From assembly GCA_035371485.1 (NCBI GenBank), contig DAOOWV010000043.1, forward strand, positions 1 through 5,766: DNA of 5,766 nt. The letters run 5' to 3'. Origin of the DNA: DAOOWV01 sp035371485 (GTDB taxonomy: Bacteria; Patescibacteriota; Dojkabacteria; JAFGLO01). The translations under genes were made by a program, and so were the position numbers. Under the pieces are notes generated by a model. The model was given only the letters and a program-made list of their open reading frames with translations, did not search any database and was not told the DNA's origin. Of this stretch, positions 5,387 through 5,766 are shown piece after piece (position 1 is the first letter of the stretch; each line of letters opens with the position of its first letter).

Positions 5387-5451
5387 CAGGACTTGAACCT
5401 GCGACCTCACGGTCCCAAACCGTGCATTCTAGCCAACTGAACTACTCTCCG
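5378..5451 (-). tRNA. tRNA-Pro(TGG)
   Basis: A full cloverleaf of 74 nt on the minus strand: 7-bp acceptor CGGAGAG/CTCTCCG, TA at 8-9, D arm GTTC AGTTGGCTA GAAT, anticodon stem CACGG/CCGTG with loop TTTGGGA (anticodon TGG, reading CCA), five-base variable region, and T arm GCAGG TTCAAGT CCTGT. The discriminator is A, and no CCA is encoded. On the minus strand a TTTGAGC then a T6 run follows the 3' end and may terminate it. Its 3' end is repeated in copies A and B. Confidence 0.95.
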
Positions 5452-5621
5452 CTTTCTTATAAAATTGATCTCTTTTAAATCTACTTTTCTTTATTTGCAA
5501 CTCTACCATCCTTGCTTTATTCAGATCCTCATACTCCTCAAAATACATAATCTTCCACTTACCTACCTTTTGTATATTTCGAATTTGTATGTTTCCTCTT
5601 GTGCTCTAGCAAACTGAACAT
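5429..5621 (-). pseudogene. GIY-YIG nuclease remnant, frameshifted and truncated, running into the tRNA gene
   Basis: One minus-strand frame from 5621 reads MFSLLEHKRKHTNSKYTKGR and stops at 5559. The next frame continues KWKIMYFEEYEDLNKARMVE then LQIKKSRFK, ending at a TAG inside the tRNA D arm (5431-5429). Together they match the second half of single-domain GIY-YIG proteins (L-x-E-H-x-x-G/K ... S-K-Y-T-x-x-R ... W-K-L-V-Y-x-E ... A-x-x-x-E-x-x-I-K-K), including the catalytic Glu in VELQIKK. Removing one base near 5559-5562 would give TKGRKWKIMYFEEY. The N-terminal GIY...YIG strands and catalytic Arg are absent upstream, so it cannot be active. Confidence 0.68.
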
Positions 5622-5665
5622 TCTAAACCACCCTGGTTAACACTAGACACTATACTACAAACTGA

Positions 5666-5707
5666 ATCCCGTACCATTTTATATTCAAAAAGTAACGGGA
5701 TCCTCAA
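5666..5707 (-). promoter_or_regulatory. Possible promoter with flanking inverted repeat, upstream of nuclease relic and tRNA
   Basis: On the minus strand TTGAGG (5707-5702), 18-bp spacer, TATAAA (5683-5678). A perfect 7-bp inverted repeat ATCCCGT/ACGGGAT (5666-5672 and 5695-5701) brackets the -10 box, which could be an operator or chance. It would drive the tRNA-Pro transcript through the relic. Confidence 0.4.
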
Positions 5708-5709
5708 TG

Positions 5710-5732
5710 TAGCTAATGCCCTAGCATTGCTA
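5710..5732. repeat. Imperfect hairpin near the right edge
   Basis: On the plus strand TAGCtAATGC pairs with GCATTGCTA around a CCTA loop, nine pairs with one bulged base. The rest of 5622-5766 contains no gene that I can support; only short open frames without family features are present. Confidence 0.4.
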
Positions 5733-5766
5733 ATCGGGACTATTCTCCGACTATACACCAATAATT

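Noticed and set aside
5601..5629. Separate second tRNA gene on the minus strand
   Set aside because: Only a D-arm-like stretch is present, with no anticodon arm, T arm or matching acceptor, and the same bases encode the LLEH segment of the GIY-YIG relic.

Overview
This is a low-GC (roughly one-third G+C), gene-sparse stretch of a bacterial chromosome. Initiation appears independent of Shine-Dalgarno pairing: none of the confidently placed starts has a GGAGG-type site. Promoters look like sigma-70 with extended -10 boxes (TGnTATAAT), the single tRNA gene lacks an encoded CCA, and there is a GIY-YIG nuclease relic of a kind common in small reduced genomes. These traits fit a Patescibacteria/CPR-like organism, but that placement is inference. 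No marker gene settles it.

Layout. At 117-878 (+) lies a YoaP-type GNAT acetyltransferase with a thioredoxin-like C-terminal domain. Convergent to it, with a 49-bp overlap, is a CYTH-domain protein at 830-1405 (-). Next comes a regulated unit. A near-consensus promoter (1559-1587) drives a leader holding a 26-codon reading frame with three consecutive Phe codons. The frame's stop codon sits in the loop of an intrinsic terminator (1665-1691). Downstream (1784-2910) is a PheRS-alpha-like ligase, apparently the family NCBI calls PheS-related mystery ligase SrmL. Its conserved N-terminus is in another frame from its first canonical start and would be joined by a -1 shift in a run of A residues. 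An unrecognised protein follows (3122-3766). Its reading frame extends upstream to a better-placed ATG at 2993, interrupted by one in-frame TAG.

The right third is repeat-rich. Two 88-nt copies (about 87% identical, no indels) carry the 3' end of the tRNA-Pro gene plus a hairpin-and-T-run, and a shorter partial copy lies at 5185-5201. They bracket a gene for a four-helix membrane protein with a duplicated helix-pair/beta-domain plan (3916-4968, -), which has its own strong promoter. A 400-bp gene-free interval full of hairpins, tRNA-Pro(TGG) and a frameshifted, N-terminally truncated GIY-YIG gene running into the tRNA complete the window.

The most interesting points are the possible Phe-codon attenuator in front of a PheRS-like ligase of unknown substrate, the two interrupted reading frames (homopolymer slip, amber codon), and the tRNA-derived repeats that flank a cargo gene. 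The acetyltransferase, CYTH protein and ligase show no sign of being one operon.
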